From Advenella sp. S44 (GTDB lineage Bacteria; Pseudomonadota; Gammaproteobacteria; Burkholderiales; Burkholderiaceae_B), in the NCBI RefSeq assembly GCF_002810445.1, contig NZ_NEXS01000001.1, forward strand, positions 434,001 through 498,000: 64,000 nucleotides of DNA. Direction: 5' to 3'. Every line of letters begins with the position of its first letter. The stretch's first letter is position 1. The notes beneath the pieces were generated by a model. That model was not told where the DNA came from. It ran no database searches and was given only the letters and a program-made list of their open reading frames with translations. Below, piece after piece: positions 32,911-41,456 of the stretch. The position numbers and the translations under genes were made by a program.

Positions 32911-33936
32911 ATGAAAGCCCGCGTCACTATTCGCGATGTTGCCAAGGAAGCCGACGTTTCGCTGGGTACCGCCTCCAGAGCTATAAATCGAAGCGGACGG
33001 GTCAGCGAAAAGGCAATTATTGCGGTAGAAAAAGCGGCACGCAAACTTGGCTATGAACCCGATGTTGTTGCTCGCAGCATGCGTACACGTTCTACTCGTG
33101 TCGTAGGTATTCTGGTTTCGGATCTGGCCAATCCGCTATATGCAGCTATGATAACTGCAGCCGAGACAGCTTTTCAGGCAGCGGGTTATTCTCTTTTGGT
33201 GGCAAGCACGCATAACGAAACAAAACGGGAAAAAGCACTCATTGATTTGTTTCGGGCGCGTCGCGTAGACGGCCTGATACTGGGTCCGTGCCAGACCGAA
33301 TCCATGCAGGTCATTAACAGGCTCATGTCTGATATGCCGGTGGTGGCGCTCGACCGGGATTTCGGCGAGTTAGCAACGGGTGTCCATGTCGATCACTATA
33401 ACGGCGCACTCGAGGCGACGCGTTACCTGTTGGACTTGGGGCATAGAAATATTGCCTTGATGACGCCTGGCAGCCACCTGAGGCCGGGTCGCGAACGTAT
33501 TGCCGGTTTTTCTAAAGCCTTTAAAGAGCGTGGGCTTGAGCCCGCATCACAACTAATTCGCTCAGCAAAATCATCCATGGAGTTCGCATTCAGTGACGCG
33601 CTGTCGCTGCTCTCGGGCAAAGACCGACCGACCGCATTTCTCTGTTTGGGGACGCGAATTCTTGCCGGGGTACTTCAGGCATTACGCCATTGCGGGCACC
33701 GGGTTCCTCATGAGACAAGTGTCATCAGCATTGGTGATACAGATTTATCACAATTGTTTACGCCATCCATTACGGCACTGAACTGGGATCTGAATATTGT
33801 CGGTACTGTGGCCGCGCAGTTATTGCTCAAGCAACTTGACCGGGAAACCAAAAGCGAGCCTGAACGGATCGTTATCACTTCACGTCTTATGCCGCGTGAA
33901 TCTTGCGCTCCTGTCCAGGTGTCAGCTCGAGGCTGA
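32911..33936 (+). CDS. LacI-family transcriptional regulator
   Basis: 341 residues from the ATG at 32911 (AAAGG upstream); the open frame to 32773 adds an implausible N-terminus. The LacI HTH is VTIRDVAKEADVSLGTASRAIN, followed by a hinge KLGYEPDVVARSMRTRSTRVVG and a periplasmic-binding-like effector domain (GILVSDLANPLYAAM). Upstream of a TctC receptor gene, with LacI-type palindromes between them (34127 and 34287), so it probably controls that receptor and perhaps the SDR/VOC and SnoaL/cupin operons. Confidence 0.92.
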   Translation: MKARVTIRDVAKEADVSLGTASRAINRSGRVSEKAIIAVEKAARKLGYEPDVVARSMRTRSTRVVGILVSDLANPLYAAMITAAETAFQAAGYSLLVASTHNETKREKALIDLFRARRVDGLILGPCQTESMQVINRLMSDMPVVALDRDFGELATGVHVDHYNGALEATRYLLDLGHRNIALMTPGSHLRPGRERIAGFSKAFKERGLEPASQLIRSAKSSMEFAFSDALSLLSGKDRPTAFLCLGTRILAGVLQALRHCGHRVPHETSVISIGDTDLSQLFTPSITALNWDLNIVGTVAAQLLLKQLDRETKSEPERIVITSRLMPRESCAPVQVSARG

Positions 33937-33956
33937 AAATGTTGCTTGCCGATTGT

Positions 33957-33980
33957 GCCTGCACAGCCCCAGGTGCAGGC
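33957..33980 (+). terminator. Hairpin just after the LacI gene
   Basis: GCCTGCAC and GTGCAGGC pair perfectly around 8 nt, followed by GTTTC. It may terminate the LacI transcript weakly; a second GC-rich hairpin follows at 33995. Confidence 0.4.
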
Positions 33981-34126
33981 GTTTCGGAATCTCTGGCCCG
34001 TGCACCGGGATGGTGTTTGTATACACGGGCCTTGAGGATTTCAATAATTATTGGACGAATGGTGCCTCAACAAAATACGCTATGGATGATGCGGCTGCGA
34101 TGCAACCGTTTTTTTAATTAATAAAA

Positions 34127-34137
34127 GAAACGATTCC
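34127..34137. promoter_or_regulatory. LacI-type operator candidate, weak
   Basis: GAAACGATTCC resembles the GAAACGTTTCC core of the other sites with one changed base pair. It lies 160 bp upstream of the stronger site at 34287. Confidence 0.35.
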
Positions 34138-34286
34138 ATAATAGTGGAAAGTTCTGCTATAGCGAGTGGTGGTTCTAGATTTTCTACTACTTTTTACTTT
34201 GTTAGTATGTTCATTTATTTGATATATATCAGCATGTTTGCGTATATCAGTATGAACAAATTGCGTCAGGTGAAGAAAGCATATAA

Positions 34287-34304
34287 AATGTAAACGTTTC
34301 CATT
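34287..34304. promoter_or_regulatory. LacI-type operator candidate
   Basis: AATGTAAAC followed directly by GTTTCCATT, an 18-bp palindrome with one mismatch around a CG centre, typical of GalR/LacI sites. About 150 bp before the TctC start at 34456. Confidence 0.6.
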
Positions 34305-34455
34305 ATTAGTTCGCGTAAATGATGAAAACAGAAACAGCCAGCACCAATTATTCAGCCCGTCATCTGTGGAATGCATTCACCTGGCGACGCAACAATATGG
34401 ATAAAGACATCGGCTGCATAATAATTTTTAAGTGTTGAGATAATAGGAGAGACAA

Positions 34456-35415
34456 GTGAAACTTTTTCCATATGCATTCTGCTTAGCGGCTTTAACGGCT
34501 ACTGCATCGGTTCAGGCTGACACATACCCAGACCGCCCCATACGCATGTTATTGCCATTTTCGGCAGGCGGCGGCGGCGACATACTCGGCCGTATCATTG
34601 CCGAGCAGTTTGCGGCACAACTTGGGAAACCGGTGGTGGTGGAAAACAAGCCCGGTGCCGGAGGGACGATTGGAATCGCGGATGTTGCCAGAGCAAAGCC
34701 TGATGGCTATACCATTACGATCGGCGGAATGACTACTCATGTGCTGTCTCCGCATGTTTACACCAAGATAGCCTATGATCCAATCGACGACTTCACCTCC
34801 CTGGGTGTGATCGGTTCGTCTTCAATTGTAATGATTGCGAATAAGGATTTTCCCGCAAGCAATCTTGCGGGTGTTAAGTCATTTAACGATTCCCACAAGG
34901 AACCCTTACAGTATGCCAGTTGGGGGCGAGGTTCAACCGGCCATTTCTGCGGTGAAGTGCTGGCCCAGAAAATGGGAATCAAGTTGACGCACGTGCCATA
35001 CAAGGGCACGGCGCAACTGGTGAACGATATTCTGGGCGGCCACATCTCTGCTGGATTTGTCGATATGGTTACGGCGACGCCCTACGTGCAAGCCGGCAAA
35101 GTCAAAGCGCTTGCTGTCTGTACTCAACGCTCCCCCAGCCTGCCGGATGTTGCCAGTTACAAGGAACAGGGAGTGGATTTTGATCGGGAATTGAACTGGG
35201 CAATGTATGTGCCAGCCGGTACACCTGCACCAATAGTGGATAAATTGTCTAAAACACTCGAAAAAACACTTGCACAGCCAGCTATCCAGAAGAAACTGCT
35301 GGGCCTGGGTATTACCGCCAAATACGTTTCGGGTGCTGATCACACCAAGGCGACGGTTGCTGATGCGAAGGTATGGGAAGATATCGCCAAGCAAGCCGGT
35401 ATTGAAGCGCAATAG
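34456..35415 (+). CDS. Bug/TctC-family periplasmic receptor
   Basis: 319 residues, RBS GGAGAGAC. The signal peptide ends at SVQADTYP. Family motifs are RPIRMLLPFSAGGGGDILGR, ENKPGAGGTIGIADVARAKP and HVPYKGTAQLVNDILGGHIS. It lies between the LacI gene at 32911 and the convergent SDR/VOC operon. It is probably induced together with those enzymes through the LacI sites, so the ligand should be the substrate of the cupin/SnoaL/VOC pathway (inference). Confidence 0.91.
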   Translation: MKLFPYAFCLAALTATASVQADTYPDRPIRMLLPFSAGGGGDILGRIIAEQFAAQLGKPVVVENKPGAGGTIGIADVARAKPDGYTITIGGMTTHVLSPHVYTKIAYDPIDDFTSLGVIGSSSIVMIANKDFPASNLAGVKSFNDSHKEPLQYASWGRGSTGHFCGEVLAQKMGIKLTHVPYKGTAQLVNDILGGHISAGFVDMVTATPYVQAGKVKALAVCTQRSPSLPDVASYKEQGVDFDRELNWAMYVPAGTPAPIVDKLSKTLEKTLAQPAIQKKLLGLGITAKYVSGADHTKATVADAKVWEDIAKQAGIEAQ

Positions 35416-35426
35416 CAAAAATTAAA

Positions 35427-35456
35427 CCGGTCTCGTCAATGTGCTGATGAGACCGG
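35427..35456. terminator. Bidirectional terminator between convergent genes
   Basis: CCGGTCTC (35427-35434) pairs with GAGACCGG (35449-35456), extended by TCA/TGA inside a 14-nt interior. On the minus strand it is followed by TTTAATTTTT, making a good intrinsic terminator for the VOC-SDR operon. Confidence 0.75.
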
Positions 35457-35497
35457 ACTACTAATGGCATAACGGTTTTTCTATGTCAGCGTGACCT

Positions 35498-36274
35498 TTA
35501 GCGCAGCAGCTTCCAGCCTCCATCTGCGACAAACTCAGCCCCTGTTATATATCGCGCTTCGTCCGACGCCAGATAATAAATAAGACTGGCCACATCTTCG
35601 GGCGCGCCTTTTGCTCCCATGGGCGTACGGTCAGCTGTAGTGGGTATATTCTGTATGTTGTTTTGCGTGGCCCGTGCTGATTTTTGCGTCAGGATATCAT
35701 CCAGCATTTTCGTTTCGATGCGCCCCGGGTGTACGGAATTGCATCTAATGGGAATGTTACCCATGCTGGCAAACAACGCTACGGACTTGGTCAGTTGCGT
35801 GACGGCTCCTTTACTGGCGCCGTAGGCGACGCTTTGCGTTGTTGGATAGTACGCGCCCACCGAGGACAGATTTACAATGGCTCCACTGCCTTGTTTTCGC
35901 ATCAGCTTGACGGCTTCGCGACAGCCCAGGAAAGTTCCGTCCAGATTGACCGCAAGCACACGATGCCACTCGTCAAGCGTGGTGCTCTCGAGCGAACCGT
36001 TCAGCACGTCGCCTACAATTCCGGCTGCGTTGACCAGCACATCCAGAGATGTGAAAGATGCCTCTATTTTCTGAAACAGAGAAAGCCATTGTGATTCCGA
36101 TGTGACGTCCAGGCAATGGAAATGGATTTGAGTTGACGGGACAAAGTTCTCTGGTTCCTGCCTATCCGCAATAATAACTGTTGCGCCTTCAGATACAAAT
36201 TTTTCGCACGTCGCAGCGCCAATGCCGTTGCTGCCTCCGGTAATCAATACCACCTTATCTTTTGTCGCTTTCAC
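35498..36274 (-). CDS. Short-chain dehydrogenase/reductase
   Basis: 258 residues starting with GTG. Classical SDR: VVLITGGSNGIGAATCEKF, NAAG, catalytic Ser in VNLSSVGAYYP, Y-x3-K in VAYGASKGA, and C-terminal GAEFVADGGWK. NAD(P)-linked oxidation of a hydroxyl or reduction of a ketone in the cytoplasm. It follows the VOC gene (29 bp gap) in one operon. Confidence 0.92.
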   Translation of the reverse strand: MKATKDKVVLITGGSNGIGAATCEKFVSEGATVIIADRQEPENFVPSTQIHFHCLDVTSESQWLSLFQKIEASFTSLDVLVNAAGIVGDVLNGSLESTTLDEWHRVLAVNLDGTFLGCREAVKLMRKQGSGAIVNLSSVGAYYPTTQSVAYGASKGAVTQLTKSVALFASMGNIPIRCNSVHPGRIETKMLDDILTQKSARATQNNIQNIPTTADRTPMGAKGAPEDVASLIYYLASDEARYITGAEFVADGGWKLLR

Positions 36275-36303
36275 AATTATCTCTACTTATATAGTTTGAA
36301 GGG

Positions 36304-36837
36304 TTAGTCGATTCGAATAACGGATTCTTCCCCGTCCCAATTTGTATGTGCTTCGGCGATCCTTGCAAAGTATTCACCCTTGCCTCCGGTCATTTCGGAC
36401 AGTTCAATAACATTACCCGGTATGTCCGGGTGCAGTAGATATGCAAATCTTCCGCGTCCTTCCCCCATTCTTCCAGCGTGGCCTTCTTGATATCCTTGGG
36501 TAAGTAATTTGTTTCTGTGTTGATCAAAGTGATCAAAGGTCCAGTACGCCACGTGCTGGATACCTTCGGCTCCGGTGCCGAGAAAATCCAAATACAATGA
36601 CGGTGCGTTGTTGCGTTGCTGGATCAACTCCAGTTGAATGCCCCCCGAATTTGCCAGGGCTATAGACAATTCCGGGAGGGAAGATGGCTTGCCGTAATAA
36701 GAAAATTCAGTTGTATTCACCTTTTTTTTGTAGAACCATGGACCTACGCCGAGTATCTTGCTCCAGTGCGCCATTGCTTTCTCAATATCCCGTACTACCA
36801 GCCCGATTTGCCTTACATCACCCAGTACCTTGACCAT
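36304..36837 (-). CDS. VOC (glyoxalase/bleomycin-resistance-fold) protein
   Basis: 177 residues from the ATG at 36837 with AGGAG upstream; the frame is open to 36918. Two beta-alpha-beta modules are visible: VRQIGLVVRDIEKAMAHW and GIQHVAYWTFDHFDQ, with metal ligands probably Q10, E in IQLELIQ, H in GIQHVAY and E in NVIELSE. This is similar to methylmalonyl-CoA epimerase, but the first ligand is Gln instead of His. Likely a metal-dependent isomerase, epimerase or lyase. Divergent from the SnoaL-like gene across a region with LacI-type palindromes. Confidence 0.82.
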   Translation of the reverse strand: MVKVLGDVRQIGLVVRDIEKAMAHWSKILGVGPWFYKKKVNTTEFSYYGKPSSLPELSIALANSGGIQLELIQQRNNAPSLYLDFLGTGAEGIQHVAYWTFDHFDQHRNKLLTQGYQEGHAGRMGEGRGRFAYLLHPDIPGNVIELSEMTGGKGEYFARIAEAHTNWDGEESVIRID

Positions 36838-36864
36838 TCCTTGCACTCCTAATTCATTTCGAAT

Positions 36865-36886
36865 AAAATGGAAACGTTTCCGTTTT
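36865..36886. promoter_or_regulatory. LacI-type operator, strong copy
   Basis: AAAATGGAAAC joined to GTTTCCGTTTT, a 22-bp palindrome with a single mismatch around CG. It sits 28 bp upstream of the VOC start, so would block its transcription when bound. Confidence 0.7.
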
Positions 36887-36968
36887 GTAAATATAACAAG
36901 TACGGCCATATTTTTCAATATAGTGTTTACTTTTATATAAGTGCCGGCAATTTGGGTTTTATAATTAT

Positions 36969-36984
36969 GTGGAAACGTTATTAC
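36969..36984. promoter_or_regulatory. LacI-type operator, second copy in divergent gap
   Basis: GTGGAAACGTTATTAC contains the GGAAACGTT half and a degenerate second half. It lies 105 bp from the strong site and 100 bp before the SnoaL-like gene, allowing looping or control of both directions. Confidence 0.45.
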
Positions 36985-37086
36985 AAAACTGCAACTTATA
37001 TCGCAACTTATAACGTAGATAACTACCGTTCGGCTTTAGCCCACAGGCAGCTGAACAGACTTTTTTAAGAAATGGAGAAGTACATA

Positions 37087-37551
37087 ATGTCGGACTCATC
37101 AGTTTTGGGCTCTTCAGTATCAAACGCCTTGCAGCAAACCCGTATCAAGACCGTAATAGATCATATGGCCATGGAGTGTTTACATGACTGGGATGCGGTG
37201 ATCGCTACTTTTGAACATCCGCGCTATGAAATGCATGGCAGTGGCATGATTTACGACGGCGAGGAGGACGTACGCGGCTATTTTGAATCTTCCCGAATTC
37301 CCTTCCCTGATCTGACAAATGAAATTATTGCGATCGCTGCAGCAGACGATACTGTGCTTGTAGAGTTTTACCTCAAGGGTACCCATCTGGGTGTGTTGAC
37401 TATAGATGGCCGTAGCTACGAACCTACAGGTAGAAAAATGCATGTTCGCATGGCTGCAACTTTTGAATTTGCGCCTGGCTCGGACAAGATTATTTGCGAG
37501 CGACCTTATACATCTCAGGATGCAAAGTTGCGCTCGCTTGGATTGATTTGA
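37087..37551 (+). CDS. SnoaL-like (NTF2-fold) protein
   Basis: 154 residues from the ATG at 37087, with GGAG at 37075. NTF2/SnoaL-type layout: helices at the start, then ATFEHPRYEMHGSG, GEEDVRGYFESSRIPFPDLTNEI, and a C-terminal beta-sheet ending RMAATFEFAPGSDKIICERPY. SnoaL-like proteins act as cyclases, isomerases or dehydratases, or as binding partners. It precedes a cupin dioxygenase-like gene in the same direction. Enzymatic role unknown. Confidence 0.8.
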   Translation: MSDSSVLGSSVSNALQQTRIKTVIDHMAMECLHDWDAVIATFEHPRYEMHGSGMIYDGEEDVRGYFESSRIPFPDLTNEIIAIAAADDTVLVEFYLKGTHLGVLTIDGRSYEPTGRKMHVRMAATFEFAPGSDKIICERPYTSQDAKLRSLGLI

Positions 37552-37683
37552 CTGAATAGTTAAATGCAGTGTGTTTGCGGATAGATTGCAACGCACCGCG
37601 AATCCTGTAAGAAGTTTTCCATCCAGATATGCGGTTGCTACTGGAAACACTCGGCAAATATTTATACACACGAGGAGATTCAC

Positions 37684-38187
37684 ATGTCTTTACCAGAAGT
37701 CGTCACAAAGCAGGAACGCTTACTTACGCTCAACATCAATGAGGGCGTGGAACTGCCTGGGTCTGCTCCGGGTTCAACCATTATTCCTTTGTTCCTTGAT
37801 CGTGAAAATGGAGTGTGGGTGTTGTATGGAAAGTTCAATCCAGGTACCCAACTGCCTACCCATTTTCATACCGGCGTGGTTCACTTTTACACAACCAAGG
37901 GCGAATGGCATTATCTGGAGTATCCCGATGATCCTCAAAAGGCAGGCAGCTATCTTTATGAACCGGGCGGTTCAGTCCACACTTTCTGTGTACCCAAGGA
38001 CGCAAAGGAAGCTGCCGAAGGTTTCATGGTTGTTTACGGGGCTAACATAAATTTTATAGATGGCGAATTTATTGGCATTCGCGATGCCGGGGCAATAGAG
38101 GAATCTATTCTTGAAACGGCGCGCAAACAGGGGATTCCTATTCCTAAATATATCCGGCCCAAGGGTGGTGCTGAATTTACCAGATAG
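37684..38187 (+). CDS. Cupin protein, 2,4'-dihydroxyacetophenone dioxygenase family
   Basis: 167 residues, with AGGAGATTCAC upstream. Cupin motif 1 is LPTHFHTGVVHFYTTKGEWHY-like (His-X-His plus downstream His), and motif 2 is YEPGGSVHTFCVP with the third metal His. The length and the segment resemble 2,4'-dihydroxyacetophenone dioxygenase and acetylacetone dioxygenase, which cleave a C-C bond next to a carbonyl using Fe(II) and O2 (family knowledge). It lies in an operon with a SnoaL-like gene. A cleavage reaction on an activated ketone or beta-dicarbonyl compound is inferred. Confidence 0.82.
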   Translation: MSLPEVVTKQERLLTLNINEGVELPGSAPGSTIIPLFLDRENGVWVLYGKFNPGTQLPTHFHTGVVHFYTTKGEWHYLEYPDDPQKAGSYLYEPGGSVHTFCVPKDAKEAAEGFMVVYGANINFIDGEFIGIRDAGAIEESILETARKQGIPIPKYIRPKGGAEFTR

Positions 38188-38197
38188 AATGGTTAAT

Positions 38198-38218
38198 GTG
38201 TGGCGCAAGGTGCCACAC
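38198..38218 (+). terminator. Short hairpin after the cupin gene
   Basis: GTGTGGC (38198-38204) pairs with GCCACAC (38212-38218) around 7 nt, 11 bp after the stop. No T-run, so weak. Confidence 0.4.
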
Positions 38219-38541
38219 AAGGTGATGTCTGAAATTTGGCAAGTTGCTGTTTTTTCAATGCAGTGCATTAGGCCCGGCTGGTAGAAATGAACATATCCGC
38301 GTTTGCCGTGTTCAATTAGCCAGTTTAATCACGACATTTACCAAATGTTTTCTGATGAGAGTTGATAGGCTTGACTCGGCCCTTTTTCGGTCGCCGATAT
38401 CGATAGCGATGTCAAAAACCGCTGTCATCGGCCATTTCTAATGTTTTCCGACCATTGCCATAATGGATTCGGTATGGTGGTCTTACATGGTGTGGAGTTT
38501 GTAAGCGGTAAATCACCATAGCACAGCAAGCATCAATATCA

Positions 38542-38573
38542 GGTTCAGAAAAAAGCCGTGTGTTTTCTGAACC
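38542..38573. repeat. Perfect 11-bp inverted repeat
   Basis: GGTTCAGAAAA and TTTTCTGAACC with a 10-nt loop. No gene ends immediately upstream, so this may be a leftover terminator of a lost gene or the end of a decayed element. Confidence 0.4.
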
Positions 38574-38704
38574 GGCCATGGCGACAGCGGCCCAACCAAC
38601 CCAGGAATTTAATATTTTTCCAAAAATCGCACTTACCGATATTTCGGCTGTGAATGCACTTTGTCGATTATATCGACCCTGGTAAGAATTGCAGGGCTGA
38701 GTGT

Positions 38705-38739
38705 TGTAATAGGTATTACAGGCGTCTAAATTCTTAGAC
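38705..38739. promoter_or_regulatory. Two adjacent palindromes in the non-coding region
   Basis: TGTAATA/TATTACA with a 2-bp centre (38705-38720) and GTCTAA/TTAGAC with a 4-bp centre (38724-38739) lie only 3 bp apart. Possible operator of a vanished or unrecognised gene. Confidence 0.3.
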
Positions 38740-39214
38740 GGTTATTCAAAGTCTTGTAGCTACGGTAATAGAAATTGCTTTTAAACCGACGCCAGACAAT
38801 GGTCGTGTTGCGGCCGAGCCGCTTTTGAGGAACTGGAGCCGGATTTGGAAGCAGGGCAGAGGCCAGAACGCCCCGTATGCCGGAAGGATCTCCTTCACTG
38901 ACGAGACGGCTGCTATTTCGCCGGGTATCATTGTTCGACCTGAGAGAGTATATGTGCTTAGACGGCACGTTATAGCGGTCGCGACGGCTCGCGATCAGGT
39001 GGTTTTTGCAGGGGATGATACGCATTTCTATGCAAATGGCGAATTGAGCAAACGTTACCCGGTGATTGTCAATGTGCCGAACTATCTCAGCCGAAGTGAT
39101 TGGGCGCCAAACCTGATCATATAATCTCAGAGCATGACGCCAAGCTGCGATAGCAGTTTACTGCAGGGCGGCAATGAAACTCAGAATAACAAGTGATTTA
39201 TTTGGAGCCTTAGT

Positions 39215-40267
39215 ATGGCGCGTGTAAAAAAAGAAGTGTCGCAATCGTCTCCTGCGCGGATTACCGTACAAGAAGTGGCAGATGTGGCTGGTGTATCGAT
39301 TGGGACAGTCTCTCGCGTGATTAACAATGTACCTGGTGTGAAGCCGGCGGTTGCTCGGAAGGTGCAGATCGCGATTGAGCAATTGGGCTGGAGTCCGAAT
39401 ATTGCAGCCCAAAATATTCGAAATCCTTCGCTACGAATGGTTGGATTCATTTTTTCCGATATTCGGAATCCGTTGTATGCAAGCATGACCAAGGGTGCCG
39501 AGGAAATGCTCAGTACAAAAGGATATCTGCTAGTGACCGCCAGTACTGACGGTAATCCTGAGCGGGAAGTGGCACTTATGGATTTTTTCAAACGTCGCCG
39601 CGCGGACGGCATGATACTGACAGTTCAGGATGAAAATAATCAAGCCGTGCTGGCAGCAATTCGCAATCTCGGTGTTCCGCACGTGATGATGGAGCGGGAA
39701 ATTACCATGGGTTCAATGTCTATTGGCGCAGACCACTTCCGGGGAACGCGCCAGGCGGTAGAGTATTTGTTGGGCCTGGGCCACCGGCGAATAGCATTGA
39801 TTACTGGAGCCCCGGGTACGCGCGTAGCCCGGGACCGGATCCGAGCGCTGGAAGAGACACTGAAGTCTGCTGGCATTGAACCTGACTCCAGTCTATTTTG
39901 TCTTGATTCTTTTTCCGCTGAGTACGGACTATCCCAGACCCAGCGACTAATGGATATGAAAGAGCCGCCCACTGCTTTGTTGTCCATGGGAGTACGCCTG
40001 TTGCCGGGCGTCTTGGAAGCTTTGCAACTGCTTGGTAAAAGAATTCCTGATGATCTTTCCCTAATTAGCAGCAACGATACTGATATCGCCCGCATTATGA
40101 CGCCGCAAATTACCGCTGTGCGATATGACGCTATGGCGCTTGGCAGGATCGCGGCAGAGAATCTGATTGATCAAATAGAGAACCGCGCCAGTGAGGGCCA
40201 GCCCGGCAGGATAGAGATTCCAACCGAGCTGGTGCTAAGAGGTTCCTGCCGGGCGATTTCATCATAG
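39215..40267 (+). CDS. LacI-family transcriptional regulator
   Basis: 350 residues, GGAG upstream. The HTH is ITVQEVADVAGVSIGTVSRVIN, the hinge QLGWSPNIAAQNIRNPSLRMVG, and the effector domain FIFSDIRNPLYASMTKGAEEM. It is convergent with the iron alcohol dehydrogenase at 40281 (13 bp apart). Together with the LacI protein at 32911 it is a candidate to bind the GAAACGTTTC palindromes at 34.3, 36.9 and 42.96 kb. Confidence 0.92.
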   Translation: MARVKKEVSQSSPARITVQEVADVAGVSIGTVSRVINNVPGVKPAVARKVQIAIEQLGWSPNIAAQNIRNPSLRMVGFIFSDIRNPLYASMTKGAEEMLSTKGYLLVTASTDGNPEREVALMDFFKRRRADGMILTVQDENNQAVLAAIRNLGVPHVMMEREITMGSMSIGADHFRGTRQAVEYLLGLGHRRIALITGAPGTRVARDRIRALEETLKSAGIEPDSSLFCLDSFSAEYGLSQTQRLMDMKEPPTALLSMGVRLLPGVLEALQLLGKRIPDDLSLISSNDTDIARIMTPQITAVRYDAMALGRIAAENLIDQIENRASEGQPGRIEIPTELVLRGSCRAISS

Positions 40268-40280
40268 TCCCAATATTTGA

Positions 40281-41444
40281 CTAGAAAGCTTCGTGAAACA
40301 ACCTTTGGAAATCGTGCAAAGAAGTGTCTCTGGGGTTCCAGCGGTTGTAGTTGGCACGAACACAAAGCTCGGCCATTTCGTCCAGCTTGTCTTCCTGTAC
40401 GCCGGCCTCGCGCAATCGCGACGGGATGTCCAGATCCGTGCATAGCGAGCGGATTGATTCCAGCGCCTTGTGAGCCGCAAGACGTTCCGGCATGCCCTGT
40501 ACGTGCTCCCCCATAGCCTGCGCGACCTTTGCGTACTTGGCAGAGTTGGCTGGCAGGTTGAATGCCGCGACATGAGGCAGGCAAAGGGCATTGGACAAGC
40601 CGTGAGACAAATGAAAATAGGAGCCGACGAATCGCGCCATGCAGTGCACGTTCCCCAGGCCGGTTTGTCCGAAGGCCATGCCGGCCAACGCGGATCCGCA
40701 CAACATATCGAGGCTCGCAGTCAGGTTGTTCCGGTTAGCTGTAAATGGACGAATACTACCCGAAATCAATGTGAGTGCATGTAGGTTGATCGCGTCCGTG
40801 AACGGATTGGCCTGGCGTGAGATATATGACTCAAAAGCGTGAACGAAGGCATCCAACCCCGAATGGGCGGCAACATGCTGCGGCACGGTGCGTAAGGCCA
40901 GGGGGTCGAGAATCGCCACATCCGCGGGGTTTAAGGAGGCATGACGTATCGACATTTTCAGATTTCTCTCTGTGTCGGTGATTACGCAAGAGCCCGAAAC
41001 TTCCGACCCGGTACCGGCAGTGGTTGGAATGGCAATGAGCGGCAAGGGGGGCGTGCTGAATTTTTCGATACCTTCGTAATCATGAATTTTCCCACCGTTG
41101 GTGGCCAGAATGCCGACCGCCTTGGCTACGTCGATTGTGCTGCCGCCGCCGATCGCCAATAGAACGGTGGCGCCGCTGTCGCGGCATACCTGGTAGGCTT
41201 TCTCCACAGTGTGGGCGCTAGGATCCGGTTCGATATCTGTGTAGATTTCGTAATGCTCAACTTCTTCCTTCAGCAGATTTTCGATGTCGGCATAGAAACT
41301 GCTCTTGAGCAGGGCTGCATCCAGCAACACCATTAAATGGCTAACTTTCCAGCGGCGTAGACTATCTGTTACTTTTCGGTAGCTGCCCACGCCGATGTGA
41401 ATAGAGGTTGGGCAGAAAAAATGACTAAGTTCTGTTGGTGACAT
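40281..41444 (-). CDS. Iron-containing alcohol dehydrogenase
   Basis: 387 residues, full length. The NAD-binding motif is AIGGGSTIDVAKAV, with PTTAGTGSEVSGS following. Metal ligands are D198 and H202 in GLDAFVHAFES, H267 in GNVHCMA and H281 in LSHGLSNA. It follows the aldehyde dehydrogenase at 42905 with a 12-bp gap, so it is the second gene of a LacI-regulated operon. It likely interconverts an alcohol or hydroxyacid and an aldehyde or ketone that the ALDH oxidises. It is related to, but not the same as, the truncated enzyme at 1-934. Confidence 0.93.
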   Translation of the reverse strand: MSPTELSHFFCPTSIHIGVGSYRKVTDSLRRWKVSHLMVLLDAALLKSSFYADIENLLKEEVEHYEIYTDIEPDPSAHTVEKAYQVCRDSGATVLLAIGGGSTIDVAKAVGILATNGGKIHDYEGIEKFSTPPLPLIAIPTTAGTGSEVSGSCVITDTERNLKMSIRHASLNPADVAILDPLALRTVPQHVAAHSGLDAFVHAFESYISRQANPFTDAINLHALTLISGSIRPFTANRNNLTASLDMLCGSALAGMAFGQTGLGNVHCMARFVGSYFHLSHGLSNALCLPHVAAFNLPANSAKYAKVAQAMGEHVQGMPERLAAHKALESIRSLCTDLDIPSRLREAGVQEDKLDEMAELCVRANYNRWNPRDTSLHDFQRLFHEAF

Positions 41445-41456
41445 AATGGTTTCGGA

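Larger units (their letters stand above)
33937..34455. other. Structured, AT-rich control region before the TctC gene
   Basis: 519 bp, no gene. Two hairpins follow the LacI gene: GCCTGCAC/GTGCAGGC (33957-33980, perfect 8 bp) and GGCCCGTG/CACGGGCC (33995-34031, perfect 8 bp). The rest is AT-rich and holds two LacI-type operator candidates. Confidence 0.5.
38188..39214. other. One-kilobase region without a recognisable gene
   Basis: It contains a perfect 11-bp hairpin GGTTCAGAAAA/TTTTCTGAACC (38542-38573), a palindrome TGTAATA-GG-TATTACA (38705-38720) and GTCTAA/TTAGAC (38724-38739). Open frames at 38825-39124 (+, 99 aa) and 38726-39025 (-, 99 aa) overlap each other, have no family features and no good ribosome binding site. 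It may be a decayed gene; I cannot identify it. Confidence 0.45.
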
